From positions 1,302,001-1,366,000 of the forward strand of contig NZ_CP050954.1 of assembly GCF_012273015.1 (NCBI RefSeq): a stretch of DNA of 64,000 nt, in the 5' to 3' direction. Under the pieces are notes generated by a model. The model did not search any database. It saw only the letters and a program-made list of their open reading frames with translations, and was not told where the DNA came from. Below, one piece after another: positions 1-7,606 of the stretch. The DNA is from Hymenobacter sp. BT18 (GTDB lineage Bacteria; Bacteroidota; Bacteroidia; Cytophagales; Hymenobacteraceae). Numbering within the stretch: the first letter of the stretch is position 1; the number at the start of each line of letters is the position of its first letter. The translations under genes were made by a program, and so were the position numbers.

Positions 1-88
1 CGCTGGCGGCTGAACTACATCTACAAAATACACCGTTTTCTTTCAGAATACTCTAGAGCCGGAGAATACCTCTCTATTGCTACAAACA

Positions 89-129
89 GCCAGCCCTACA
101 CACGCGAAGCTGGCGGTTGGCGGGCTGGC
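89..129 (-). terminator. Weak candidate terminator hairpin
   Basis: An 8-bp inverted repeat (GCCAGCCC / GGGCTGGC) lies directly after the stop codon of the small minus-strand ORF at 131. On the minus strand it is followed by TGTTTGT, a poor T-tract. The long loop makes it a weak call. Nothing else is seen in bases 1-88. Confidence 0.35.
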
Positions 130-130
130 C

Positions 131-355
131 TTAGCCAAGCAGTCGGTCGACCAGTATCGAACTGAGCGCGCCCGCAGTCACTAGCCAAAAGAGTTGGTTA
201 AACCGGGCCTGCTGGCGCAGTAGCTGGTCCGCCCGTGGAGAACAGCCCTGCACGCCAACGGGCGCCTCACACGCAAGCAGCCGGGCTAGTACCAGCAGCA
301 GACGCCGCAGGTTAGCGGGGCGAGTGAGCGTAGTAAAAACAGCAGAAGGACGCAT
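131..355 (-). CDS. Small hypothetical protein
   Basis: A 74-residue ORF starting at the ATG at 355. I do not recognise the family. The middle is basic and leucine-rich, and the last 20 residues (from about residue 52) are hydrophobic and could form one membrane segment or an amphipathic tail. It lies 61 bp downstream of the cupin gene on the same strand, so it could be its second cistron. A longer reading frame extends upstream to 550, but that part overlaps the cupin gene in another frame and is low-complexity shadow sequence. It may be a real short gene or chance; codon use alone does not settle this. Confidence 0.35.
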   Translation of the reverse strand: MRPSAVFTTLTRPANLRRLLLVLARLLACEAPVGVQGCSPRADQLLRQQARFNQLFWLVTAGALSSILVDRLLG

Positions 356-416
356 GATGTACCGGTGCAAGTCCAAGGAAAAACAGTTCAAGCTGGCCCA
401 CCACAGGGCCCGATTT

Positions 417-971
417 TTACTTCCCCATTGGTGCGGGGGCATTGGCAAACTTGCGGTACTTGCCCATGAGTCTGCCCACGCGGTACGTGGTAGGAATGAT
501 GACCTTGCGCACGAAGGCGGGAATACTAGGTAGGCTGTACTCGCTGGCATAACGCGTGATCAGGAAAGCCGCATCAAACCGCTCGGGCTCTAGCTTTCCT
601 ACTTTGCGCTGAGCTGCATAAATGGCGGACAGAAAGAAGACGATGGTGTTGGCTGGCTTGACCCACCCCTGGCAGTTGAGAATGTCGTCGCCGGCGTTCC
701 AGAAGCGGTGAGCTACGCCGCGCTTAAATATCACCGTTTCCCCGGCCTCGGCAAACTGCTCGGGCTCACCCAGGATCTGGTAGCCGATGCGGCCTTTAAT
801 TACGGTCAGGCCTTCGTCCTGCAGGTGGTGAACGTGCATCAGCGGCCCCATGCCGGGGGCCACAAAGTTTTCGACCAGGAGCCGGTCGCCATCGGGCTCG
901 GGCACTAATTTTTGGAAGATTAGGGTTTCACCAAGGCCATTGTCGATGGTGAGGGGCAAGGAGGTTTTCAT
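417..971 (-). CDS. Cupin domain protein
   Basis: A 184-residue single-domain cupin. Cupin motif 1 is visible around residues 40-62 (GPLMHVHHLQDEGLTVIKG, with the HxH and Glu metal ligands), and motif 2 around residues 75-90 (AGETVIFKRGVAHRFWN, with the last His ligand). The fold therefore has a complete 3-His/1-Glu metal site. The substrate cannot be read from the sequence; cupins include dioxygenases, isomerases and sugar- or ligand-binding proteins. The ATG at 971 is preferred over an upstream in-frame start at 1019 because homology-like sequence begins at MKTSLPL. The C-terminal 70 residues are basic and outside the cupin core. Confidence 0.85.
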   Translation of the reverse strand: MKTSLPLTIDNGLGETLIFQKLVPEPDGDRLLVENFVAPGMGPLMHVHHLQDEGLTVIKGRIGYQILGEPEQFAEAGETVIFKRGVAHRFWNAGDDILNCQGWVKPANTIVFFLSAIYAAQRKVGKLEPERFDAAFLITRYASEYSLPSIPAFVRKVIIPTTYRVGRLMGKYRKFANAPAPMGK

Positions 972-1108
972 AGCACAGTAGGGTTGTAGAGTGGATGTGC
1001 TACAAAGGTCATCGACCAAGCTCCGGATTACTTGTATTTAACGGACATTCATTCTGTGTCATCCCGGAGAGTATCCCTACTAACCGATCTATACCGTTAG
1101 AACAGAAA

Positions 1109-1146
1109 TAAAAAAGAGCGACAACCTGGGTTGTCGCTCTTTTTTG
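1109..1146 (-). terminator. Rho-independent terminator of the desaturase gene
   Basis: Stem AAGAGCGACAA / TTGTCGCTCTT around a short CCTGGG loop, with A-runs and T-runs on both sides, so it can work in both directions. It sits 22 bases past the stop codon of the minus-strand desaturase. Confidence 0.85.
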
Positions 1147-1167
1147 TTTCTGGGTTTCCAGAGGCGC

Positions 1168-2232
1168 TTACCGCCGCCCCAACTCCCGCAAATGGGCTAC
1201 GTGCGAGGCTACGGCGTAGCGCATTTTGGGGTACTCGTGGTACTCGATGTTGAACTCCTCGCACATCTGGCGGATGATTTTATTCAGCGCCGGGTAATGC
1301 ACGTGGGAGATGGTGGGGAACAAATGGTGCTCCACCTGGAAGTTGAGGCCGCCTACGAGCCAGCTGATGAGCTTGCTGTCGGTAGCAAAGTTGGCGGTGG
1401 TTTTGATCTGGTGGATGGCCCACTCGTCCTCAATCTTGCGGGTGGTTTCGTGGGGCACGACAAAGTCGGTGTGCTCAACGGTGTGGGCCAGCTGAAACAC
1501 AATGCTGAGCGTGAAGCCCGCCACGCAGGCAAAGGCCACGAAGCCAATCAGCCAGCTCCAGAAACCTACGGTATAGATGGGCAGGGCTACAAACAGGCCC
1601 AAGTGCAGCACCTTAAAGCCCCAGAACACGCCCTGGTCGGTAGCTGACATTTTCTTGATGGGCATTTCGCCGATTTTGCCCTTGAAATACTTCTGGTAGT
1701 CCATGAAGAAAATCCAGGCAATGAACAGCAGGGCGTAGAAAAACCAGAAATACAGATGCTGAAAGCGGTGCAGAAAGCGGCGGGGCTGCTCGGGGCTGAG
1801 GCGCAGCCAGGGCTGGGCATCGAGGTCATCGTCCACGCCTTCCACGTTGGTGTACATGTGGTGGATGAGGTTGTGCTTCATGTTCCACATGAAAGAATTC
1901 CCCCCCATCACGTTCAACGTGAAGGCCGCAAACTGATTGATGAACTTCGACTTGCTAAAGGACCCGTGGGCCCCGTCGTGCATGACGTTGAAGCCAATAG
2001 CAGCTCCAATAAGACCCAGCAGAATGCACTCGCCAACGGCCAAAAGGGCGGGCGGTGTCCAGAATACCAAGTGCAGATATACAGCTACAAAAGCCGTAGT
2101 CAGCAACAGAGCTTTGAAGAACAGGGTTTTACCGCCGGTGGTCGATTTACCGGCTTCCTGGAAATAGGCGTTGGTGCGGCGCTTCAGCTCCTGATGAAAG
2201 GAGCGGGACGCAGAGAATTTGGGTGGCTGCAT
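1168..2232 (-). CDS. Membrane fatty acid desaturase (FADS-like)
   Basis: A 354-residue integral membrane desaturase of the acyl-lipid / acyl-CoA front-end type. It introduces double bonds into membrane fatty acids using a di-iron centre. The three histidine boxes are complete: HDGAH at residues 85-89, HNLIHH at 120-125, and QVEHH at 299-303. A Gln at the start of the third box is typical of front-end desaturases, although no fused cytochrome b5 domain is present. Hydrophobic segments lie around residues 40-60, 65-85, 160-178 and 205-250. A good promoter motif lies just upstream and a terminator just downstream, so it is probably monocistronic. Regiospecificity cannot be predicted. Confidence 0.92.
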   Translation of the reverse strand: MQPPKFSASRSFHQELKRRTNAYFQEAGKSTTGGKTLFFKALLLTTAFVAVYLHLVFWTPPALLAVGECILLGLIGAAIGFNVMHDGAHGSFSKSKFINQFAAFTLNVMGGNSFMWNMKHNLIHHMYTNVEGVDDDLDAQPWLRLSPEQPRRFLHRFQHLYFWFFYALLFIAWIFFMDYQKYFKGKIGEMPIKKMSATDQGVFWGFKVLHLGLFVALPIYTVGFWSWLIGFVAFACVAGFTLSIVFQLAHTVEHTDFVVPHETTRKIEDEWAIHQIKTTANFATDSKLISWLVGGLNFQVEHHLFPTISHVHYPALNKIIRQMCEEFNIEYHEYPKMRYAVASHVAHLRELGRR

Positions 2233-2258
2233 GAAAACAAAGGGAAAAGAAACGGCGG

Positions 2259-2266
2259 CAAAGGTA
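2259..2266 (-). promoter_or_regulatory. Bacteroidetes-type -7 promoter element
   Basis: The minus strand reads TACCTTTG, an exact match to the TAnnTTTG -7 consensus of Bacteroidetes sigma factors, 27 bases before the desaturase ATG. A clear -33 TTG at standard spacing was not found. Confidence 0.55.
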
Positions 2267-2445
2267 CCGTCATCTACGGCGCCGACCTCGCCAAAGGATT
2301 GAAAGTGCCGGATTTTATAAAGGCTACTAGCTAGGCGCCGGAGTCTCTTGGTAGCTTACCGACAGGAATGGTGCCAGAATGGTTCAGCGGGGACTTTGGG
2401 CCTGGTGCTCCTGATCAGGATAAGAGCCGCTTTAGCTAGCGCTGG

Positions 2446-3684
2446 TTACTTTGCGGCTACTTCGCCCCCATTTGGTAGTGGCAGGCCCGGCCGTAGCAAA
2501 CCCCGCAGTTCCCGGAGGGGCACAAACAGCCGGACTTCGCCAAATGCATACGCCGCTACTTCGTAGGGCACGTAGATAAACTCCGCGCCCCCGCTCGTGA
2601 GGTACACGTTGTGCGTGACGGGCAGAGTTTCGTCAAAAAGAACTTCAGAAAGCGAAGCGTCGGGGGCCAGATGGTAAGCCCGCCGCAACGCGGCCGCCAA
2701 CAAAGGCTGCAGCTTGACCTCGGCGTCGGGCCGGAAAATGGCCTCGTAGGTAAGGCGGCGGCCCGTGCGTGTATCGAAACTGGCCGCGGTGGTACCGTAG
2801 TTGCCATGGGCGCCGCCCGTGAAGCTATAGGTGTAGAAACCCAGGCTCAGGAGTGGGGCTTGGTTCCAGAGCACGTGGGTGAGATGTTGCTCCTCGTAGT
2901 TCAGCCCAATACCAAACGCCGGATAATCAGTAGAGTCGCCGGGGGTGGGCTGCAGGGCGGCCATGTCCTGGCGGTAGTCCTGGGCGTGGGTGCGTCGCAA
3001 CTCCTTCCAGTAAGCAGCCAGTGGAGGCACGGGTAAATCGGGCAAGGTGTCCCCGCGTAGGCCACGGACCACCTGCGCTGCTAAAGCCGGCGCCGCCTTC
3101 CCGGCTACAACAGGCTCCAAGGCCAGCACGCTCAGGCGGGCCCGGGGCGAGTTTTTCAGCTTCGGGAAGGCCACTACGGAATCCTGCAGGAAGATGCTGC
3201 GAAAGGCGAGGCTGCCAGCCGGGCGCGCCAGCCGCAGCCGCACGGGCTTTCCGTTCCACGTCCCGGTTAGTCCGTGGCCTTGCCGCCGCAGCCGCCATAC
3301 AGGTCCATCGGCACCCAGCGTAGGCGCATGCTCAGGGCTGAAATCAACTAGTACTACGCTATCTGGCGAAGCGCTGCTCCGCCCGCCCAGCTGAAAGGGC
3401 TGGCCGTTGGAGCCGGCGTAGCAGCCTAGCATCCCTTCCGTTTCGGTGTCGCCAGGAAGGCTTGGCCAGGTGTGCAGGTGCAGGGTAATCGAGTCGGGTG
3501 AGCCGGGAAGCACGCCCCGATACTGAGCATACGTGGCTCCCGGGGTGTCGGCGGAGCTAGCAGAGCCGGGTGTAGTGGCCGCTGGGCGGGTAGTACTGGC
3601 TTGGTCGGTGTCGGTGGAGCGGGACCTGCAGGACAGTACAGCCAGACTCAGCGCCCCGAGCAGGGAAAAGCGGATAATTGCCAT
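2446..3684 (-). CDS. DUF3298 (RsiV/PdaC-like) lipoprotein
   Basis: A 412-residue predicted lipoprotein. The ATG at 3684 gives a signal peptide ending in a lipobox (LAVLSC) near residue 19; a further in-frame start lies six codons upstream. The C-terminal half matches the DUF4163/DUF3298 pair found in RsiV anti-sigma factors and the deacetylase PdaC. Its hallmark lies near residue 265 (FTGGAHGNYGT), followed by a domain ending around VPYEVAAYAFGEVRLFVPL. The catalytic deacetylase domain of PdaC is absent. It is probably periplasmic, anchored to a membrane, perhaps binding a wall or protein ligand. The terminal residues are disordered. Confidence 0.8.
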   Translation of the reverse strand: MAIIRFSLLGALSLAVLSCRSRSTDTDQASTTRPAATTPGSASSADTPGATYAQYRGVLPGSPDSITLHLHTWPSLPGDTETEGMLGCYAGSNGQPFQLGGRSSASPDSVVLVDFSPEHAPTLGADGPVWRLRRQGHGLTGTWNGKPVRLRLARPAGSLAFRSIFLQDSVVAFPKLKNSPRARLSVLALEPVVAGKAAPALAAQVVRGLRGDTLPDLPVPPLAAYWKELRRTHAQDYRQDMAALQPTPGDSTDYPAFGIGLNYEEQHLTHVLWNQAPLLSLGFYTYSFTGGAHGNYGTTAASFDTRTGRRLTYEAIFRPDAEVKLQPLLAAALRRAYHLAPDASLSEVLFDETLPVTHNVYLTSGGAEFIYVPYEVAAYAFGEVRLFVPLRELRGLLRPGLPLPNGGEVAAK

Positions 3685-3691
3685 AGTCCTG

Positions 3692-3699
3692 CAAACGTA
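3692..3699 (-). promoter_or_regulatory. Bacteroidetes-type -7 promoter element
   Basis: The minus strand reads TACGTTTG, an exact TAnnTTTG match, only 7 bases before the ATG of the DUF3298 lipoprotein. Transcription would start very near the start codon, giving a short leader. Confidence 0.55.
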
Positions 3700-3826
3700 C
3701 ATAACCTGGATGTAGCGCCCGTAACCTCCACACTGTACAAAATACGGGGCTCAGCTGTCCAGCTCCGAGCTACCCTCGTATGTAGCAACACAAGTATCCT
3801 TTTTACACCTTTTTGCCAAGCACCTC

Positions 3827-4696
3827 ATGAGCTATATCACCGCCGGCCGCGACGCCAATGGCCACGAAGTAAAACTCCACTACGTTGATCAGGGCCAGGG
3901 CGACCCGATAGTCCTGATTCACGGCTGGCCCGCTTCCCACGAAATGTGGGAGTACCAGCTGGCCGAACTACCCAAGCACGGCCACCGCGTGGTGGCCTAC
4001 ACCCGCCGCGGCTTTGGCAACTCCACCAAAACCTGGGAGGGCTACGATTACGATACCTTCGCCGATGACTTGAAAGCAGTGCTGGATGAGCTGGACCTGC
4101 AAAATGTGACGCTCGTGGGCTTTTCTATGGGTGGCGGCGAGGTAGCGCGCTACATGAGCCGCCACGGCGGGGCCCGGGTAGCGCGGGTAGCTTTTGTAGC
4201 GGCCGTAACGCCCTTCCTGCTGCAGACCGACGATAACCCTGACGGTGCCCCCAAAGCCAACTTCGATAAGATGGTGGATGGCATCCACAAGGACCGGTTC
4301 GACTTCCTGGCTACGTTCGGCAAGCAGTTTTTTGGGGTGGGCACCATCAGCCACCCCGTCAGCAATGCCACCCTGGACTGGATGCAGGCCATGTGTCAGA
4401 TAGCCTCGCCCCGGGCTACCGAGCAGTGCGTGTACGCCTTTGCCGCTACTGACTTTCGTCAGGACTTAAAGACCATCAAGGTACCCGCCCTGGTTATTCA
4501 CGGCAGCAGCGACGCCACGGTGCCACCCGCCGTAAGTGGGGAACGAATGACCCAGTTTGTCCCCCACGCCCAGTTTGTGGAGTACAGCGGTGCTCCACAC
4601 GGCTTGTTTATCACGGAGAAAGACCGGCTCAACCACGACCTGCTGCAGTTCGTGGGCGGCACCAAGGTCACCAACTCTAATGCCTTCTCCCTGTAG
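3827..4696 (+). CDS. Alpha/beta hydrolase (non-heme chloroperoxidase-like)
   Basis: A 289-residue alpha/beta hydrolase that resembles the cofactor-free haloperoxidase / arylesterase group. The oxyanion-hole segment is HGWPAS (about residue 33). The nucleophile elbow GFSMGG gives Ser100, the acid is Asp229 (GSSDATVP), and the base is His258 (GAPHGLF), so the triad is complete. There is no signal peptide, so it should be cytoplasmic. The natural substrate is unknown; this group hydrolyses esters and can show perhydrolase side activity. It is the only plus-strand gene in the first 8.6 kb and ends at a strong terminator, so it is likely transcribed alone. Confidence 0.88.
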   Translation: MSYITAGRDANGHEVKLHYVDQGQGDPIVLIHGWPASHEMWEYQLAELPKHGHRVVAYTRRGFGNSTKTWEGYDYDTFADDLKAVLDELDLQNVTLVGFSMGGGEVARYMSRHGGARVARVAFVAAVTPFLLQTDDNPDGAPKANFDKMVDGIHKDRFDFLATFGKQFFGVGTISHPVSNATLDWMQAMCQIASPRATEQCVYAFAATDFRQDLKTIKVPALVIHGSSDATVPPAVSGERMTQFVPHAQFVEYSGAPHGLFITEKDRLNHDLLQFVGGTKVTNSNAFSL

Positions 4697-4719
4697 TTAG
4701 CCCATCCTGCTGGCCCCTT

Positions 4720-4760
4720 AGCGCCGCCGGTGCCTGTTCGGGAGTCGGCGGCGCTTTTTT
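4720..4760 (+). terminator. Rho-independent terminator of the hydrolase gene
   Basis: Perfect 10-bp GC-rich stem (AGCGCCGCCG / CGGCGGCGCT) followed by TTTTTT, 23 bases after the hydrolase stop codon. Confidence 0.85.
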
Positions 4761-4868
4761 ACGCGGGCAGCGCCAGTCGACTGGGTGCGCTTGGGCTGGG
4801 CGCACTGCCCGATGGCCGCAGCATAGTGCGCAACAAAAAACGGCAGCGAGGCGAAATGCCTGCTGCCG

Positions 4869-5363
4869 TTAGTTGAGGTACGCGTGCCAGTTTTCGTCGA
4901 TGGAGCCGGCACTGAGTTTCAGGAAGCCGGAAAGCGTAGGCTTTTTGGGCTGTTGCCTGATGGTAAGGCCGGCTTCCTGCGGGGTGCGATGGCCCTTGGC
5001 GTGGTTGCAACGCGCGCAGGCCGTTAGCAGGTTGCTCCAACTGGAGTCGCCTCCCCTACTCCTGGGCATTACGTGGTCCAGCGTCAGGTTTTTGGTGGAG
5101 CCGCAATACTGGCACTCAAAATGGTCCCGCTTCATAATGTTGTGGCGGCTGAGGGCAATGCCCTTGTAGGGCACGCGCACATAGCGCTGCAACCGAATGA
5201 TGCTGGGCTTCGGAAACGCCTGGGAAATGGTGCGCAGCACACCCTGATCGGATTTGGCAATCATCTCAGCCTTCTCCAGAAAAAGCAGCACAAACGCCTT
5301 TTGCACGCTGCACAGCGTGATGGCAGTATAATCGCCGTTTAGCACAAGCACTTTATGGTCCAT
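4869..5363 (-). CDS. HNH endonuclease
   Basis: A 164-residue protein whose C-terminal half is a classic HNH nuclease. CQYCG and CARCN (about residues 86 and 116) form the zinc-stabilising Cys pairs. LTLDHVMPRSRGG holds the first conserved His, and WSNLLTAC with the following Asn and KGHRTP completes the fold. The N-terminal 80 residues (VLVLNGDYTAI onward) are conserved in a widespread family of small HNH proteins of unknown role, usually not linked to phage or restriction. The ATG at 5363 is used; the frame also opens at a TTG two codons upstream. No restriction or mobile genes are nearby, so a repair or housekeeping role is possible. Confidence 0.85.
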   Translation of the reverse strand: MDHKVLVLNGDYTAITLCSVQKAFVLLFLEKAEMIAKSDQGVLRTISQAFPKPSIIRLQRYVRVPYKGIALSRHNIMKRDHFECQYCGSTKNLTLDHVMPRSRGGDSSWSNLLTACARCNHAKGHRTPQEAGLTIRQQPKKPTLSGFLKLSAGSIDENWHAYLN

Positions 5364-5516
5364 ACGCAACTGGTTGGAATCATCGGATACAGCGAAAGCT
5401 AGATGATTCTAAGCGTATTAACAACAGATACGCCGTTTCAGTTGCGCGTTTTATCAGTAGGCTTTTTGCTCAGCGCAGAGCCCATGCGTATGCTTCATTT
5501 CAGGCGTACTCTCATC

Positions 5517-5557
5517 AAAAAAGCCCTTGGCACCTATATGGGTGCAAGGGCTTTTCG
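5517..5557 (-). terminator. Rho-independent terminator after the NlpC/P60 gene
   Basis: Stem AAGCCCTTGGCACC / GGTGCAAGGGCTT with one bulged base, flanked by A-runs and T-runs on both sides. It lies 33 bases past the stop codon of the minus-strand peptidase gene. Confidence 0.8.
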
Positions 5558-5589
5558 TGGTTTCATCTTCTGCCTACCGCTGAAAATGC

Positions 5590-6393
5590 TTAATCCGCCA
5601 GCAGGCGCTTAATCAGGCGGAGCTTATGGGAGTACTTCTGCCGGTCGCGGTTGAAGATGCCGTTGTGGTCCAGCGGGTCGATGCGGACTTCGCCGTGAGC
5701 GTGCAGAATGGTTTGCTCATCCAGGACGATGCCGACATGTATGATGTTGCCCTCTGCGTTATCGAAGAAAGCCAGGTCGCCGGGGCGAGCCTGCGCCACA
5801 AAATGCACCGGCGCGCCAAAGTCAATCTGCTGCCGGGCATCGCGGGGCAGCTGGACGCCAATAAGGCCATAGAGCTGCTGCACCAGCCCCGAGCAGTCGA
5901 GGCCGAAAATGCTTTTGCCGCCCCAGACGTAAGGGGCCTTCAGGTACAGTTGGGCAACTTTCAGCAAAAGCCGGAGACGAGGCTCCACGGCTCCGTGCGG
6001 CCCGTGCCCGTTCTCGGGGTTGGTGGCCGGGCCATTGTAAAACAACTGCTGGTTGCCGAGGCGCAGGGTCATGCCATCAAAAAATGGTAGCCGGCAGCCC
6101 AGCGTAACCGGAATCCGCGTTTTGGCTTCGCTTACCACCTGCACTACATCTAGGCAGCGCGGGTGGTCCTGCTGCTGCCAGGCAGCCAGGTACTCGGCTG
6201 AAACGGGTGTGTGCTGCTTGAAATCAATCCAGCCCACATACTGATCGGCCGCCAGGCGCACCTGATGCCAGTTCCCTTGGGTGAGCAGCACAGAGTAGCA
6301 TTCACCAAACATCAACTCGGTTACCAGTTCGGCCTTATCCGTGGGCTCGGCCCGTACCGGCACGGCGCTCAATGCGCAAATTCCGTGTTCCAA
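5590..6393 (-). CDS. NlpC/P60 peptidoglycan endopeptidase
   Basis: A 267-residue cell-wall peptidase of the YkfC type, which cuts gamma-D-glutamyl-diamino acid bonds in muropeptides. Two SH3-like regions fill the first 130 residues (SAVPVRAEPTDKAELVTEL is the first strand pair). The NlpC/P60 domain follows, with the catalytic Cys167 in FGLDCSGLV and the His in IIHVGIVL, plus a polar residue in HAHGEVR. The frame has no ATG near its start. I place the start at TTG 6393 because family proteins begin right there; a further TTG exists at 6456. No signal peptide is visible, so it may act on imported wall fragments in the cytoplasm. Confidence 0.85.
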   Translation of the reverse strand: MEHGICALSAVPVRAEPTDKAELVTELMFGECYSVLLTQGNWHQVRLAADQYVGWIDFKQHTPVSAEYLAAWQQQDHPRCLDVVQVVSEAKTRIPVTLGCRLPFFDGMTLRLGNQQLFYNGPATNPENGHGPHGAVEPRLRLLLKVAQLYLKAPYVWGGKSIFGLDCSGLVQQLYGLIGVQLPRDARQQIDFGAPVHFVAQARPGDLAFFDNAEGNIIHVGIVLDEQTILHAHGEVRIDPLDHNGIFNRDRQKYSHKLRLIKRLLAD

Positions 6394-6394
6394 A

Positions 6395-6453
6395 GAGTGA
6401 ATGAGTGAGTAAGTGAAGAAGTGCGGTGGGTGAGTAATGCTGCCCACCCGCCA
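6395..6453. repeat. Short-word tandem repeat with hairpin between smpB and the NlpC gene
   Basis: The sequence is built from near-heptameric words (GAGTGAA, TGAGTGA, GTAAGTG, AAGAAGTG) followed by an imperfect inverted repeat (GCGGTGGG at 6423-6430 against CCCACCCGC at 6443-6451). It resembles the repeats at 8621-8724 and 19493-19604 in design, not in sequence. Confidence 0.5.
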
Positions 6454-6535
6454 CAACTAGTCACGAAGCTCCCGCTTAAACCGCAATCAGCCAAACTTCC
6501 TTGCAGAAAACGGCTTATTTCCCTGTTCTCCGCGC

Positions 6536-7009
6536 TTAATAGTCGCGGGCCCGGTCCATCTCGCGCTTCTGGTCTTTGGCTTTCAGGTCTTCGCGCTTGT
6601 CGTAGAGCTTTTTGCCTTTGGCCAGGGCTATTTCCAGCTTGGCAAAGCCCCGGTCGCTCACAAACATGCGCACCGGAATGATGGTGAGGCCCTGCTCGGT
6701 GGATTTGTCGGCGAGCTGGCGCAGCTCCCGCTTGTTGAGTAGCAGCTTGCGCGGACGGGTAGGCTCGTGGTTGTTGTAGGTGCCTTCGGTGTACTTGGCA
6801 ATAGTGACGTTGTGCACCCAGAGGCTACCATCGGGGTGAAAGGAGCAGAAACCGTCCTGCAGCTGCACGCTGCCATCCCGAATGCTCTTGATTTCGGTTC
6901 CCTGCAGCATCAGGCCGGCGTCGTACTGGGCCAGAAAGCTGTATTCGTGCCGGGCGCGGCGGTTTTGGATATTGACGCGCTTAGGCGCATCATCTTTTTG
7001 TTTGGCCAT
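6536..7009 (-). CDS. smpB: SsrA-binding protein SmpB
   Basis: A 157-residue SmpB, the partner of tmRNA in rescue of stalled ribosomes. The whole length fits the family: the N-terminal NRRARHEYSF, the beta-barrel core with GTEIKSIRDGSVQLQDGF, and NNHEPTRPRKLLLNKREL. The C-terminal basic tail (KGKKLYDKREDLKAKDQKR) enters the empty mRNA channel. The tmRNA gene itself was not found in this window. The gene sits between the thioesterase and the NlpC gene, with 56 and 142 bases of spacing, all on the minus strand. Confidence 0.97.
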   Translation of the reverse strand: MAKQKDDAPKRVNIQNRRARHEYSFLAQYDAGLMLQGTEIKSIRDGSVQLQDGFCSFHPDGSLWVHNVTIAKYTEGTYNNHEPTRPRKLLLNKRELRQLADKSTEQGLTIIPVRMFVSDRGFAKLEIALAKGKKLYDKREDLKAKDQKREMDRARDY

Positions 7010-7065
7010 GGAAGAGTAGCTCGGAAGTTGGCAGAAACCGGTGAGTGGGCTCTACCAACAATACG

Positions 7066-7491
7066 TTATGATAGGGAGGCAGCGGAGGAGGTACCGGCTA
7101 AGCGTAGCGCCGCGAAACGGGCCTGCAGCCGGGCGCGGTCCACAATGCGCTGCCCCGTGCGGCCCGTGGCTACCAGCCGCTCGCCCACCCGGGCTTCTAC
7201 GCGACACAGCAGCTCGGCGCCGTTGAGTTGCTCAAAAATAGCGCGAAATTCCACGGTTTCACCTTCAAAAGCCGGAGCGCAGTGCTCTACCGTCAGTGAG
7301 GTTCCGATGCCTTCCTCGCCTTCTTCCAGCATGTGCTCCACAAACTGGCGGCTCGCCCACTCCAGAGCCTGGCCCAGCGCAAACGTACTGAGCACCGGGT
7401 GAATCAGCTGCCCGTTGAGCACCGCAAAATGCGCGGCCGTCACAGTCAGTTGGTAGTGTTGCTCATCGCCGGGCCGGAAGGGATTCTTCAT
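7066..7491 (-). CDS. Hotdog-fold acyl-CoA thioesterase
   Basis: A 141-residue hotdog-fold protein of the fluoroacetyl-CoA thioesterase-like group. The central helix starts at about residue 34 (STFALGQALEWASRQFVEHML), and the strands GTSLTVEHCAPAFEGETVEF and LLCRVEARVGERLVATG form the sheet. It probably hydrolyses a short or aromatic acyl-CoA. The Glu in the helix (around residue 44) and His70 in VEHCAP are plausible active-site residues. It lies between tsaD and smpB on the same strand, with short gaps, but shares no obvious pathway with either. Confidence 0.75.
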   Translation of the reverse strand: MKNPFRPGDEQHYQLTVTAAHFAVLNGQLIHPVLSTFALGQALEWASRQFVEHMLEEGEEGIGTSLTVEHCAPAFEGETVEFRAIFEQLNGAELLCRVEARVGERLVATGRTGQRIVDRARLQARFAALRLAGTSSAASLS

Positions 7492-7606
7492 CGGGGTACT
7501 TTTTTACAACAGGTTTCGATTCTTAGCGTGCTACTCTGGCTGCAACTACGGATGGCAGACTTCTCCTAACCGCCCAAAACCAAACCACTACGCACGAAAC
7601 CACGCC

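Noticed and set aside
4869..5363. HNH nuclease as a sign of a restriction or mobile element
   Set aside because: The flanking genes are ordinary housekeeping genes with their own terminators, and this HNH family is widespread without mobile context.
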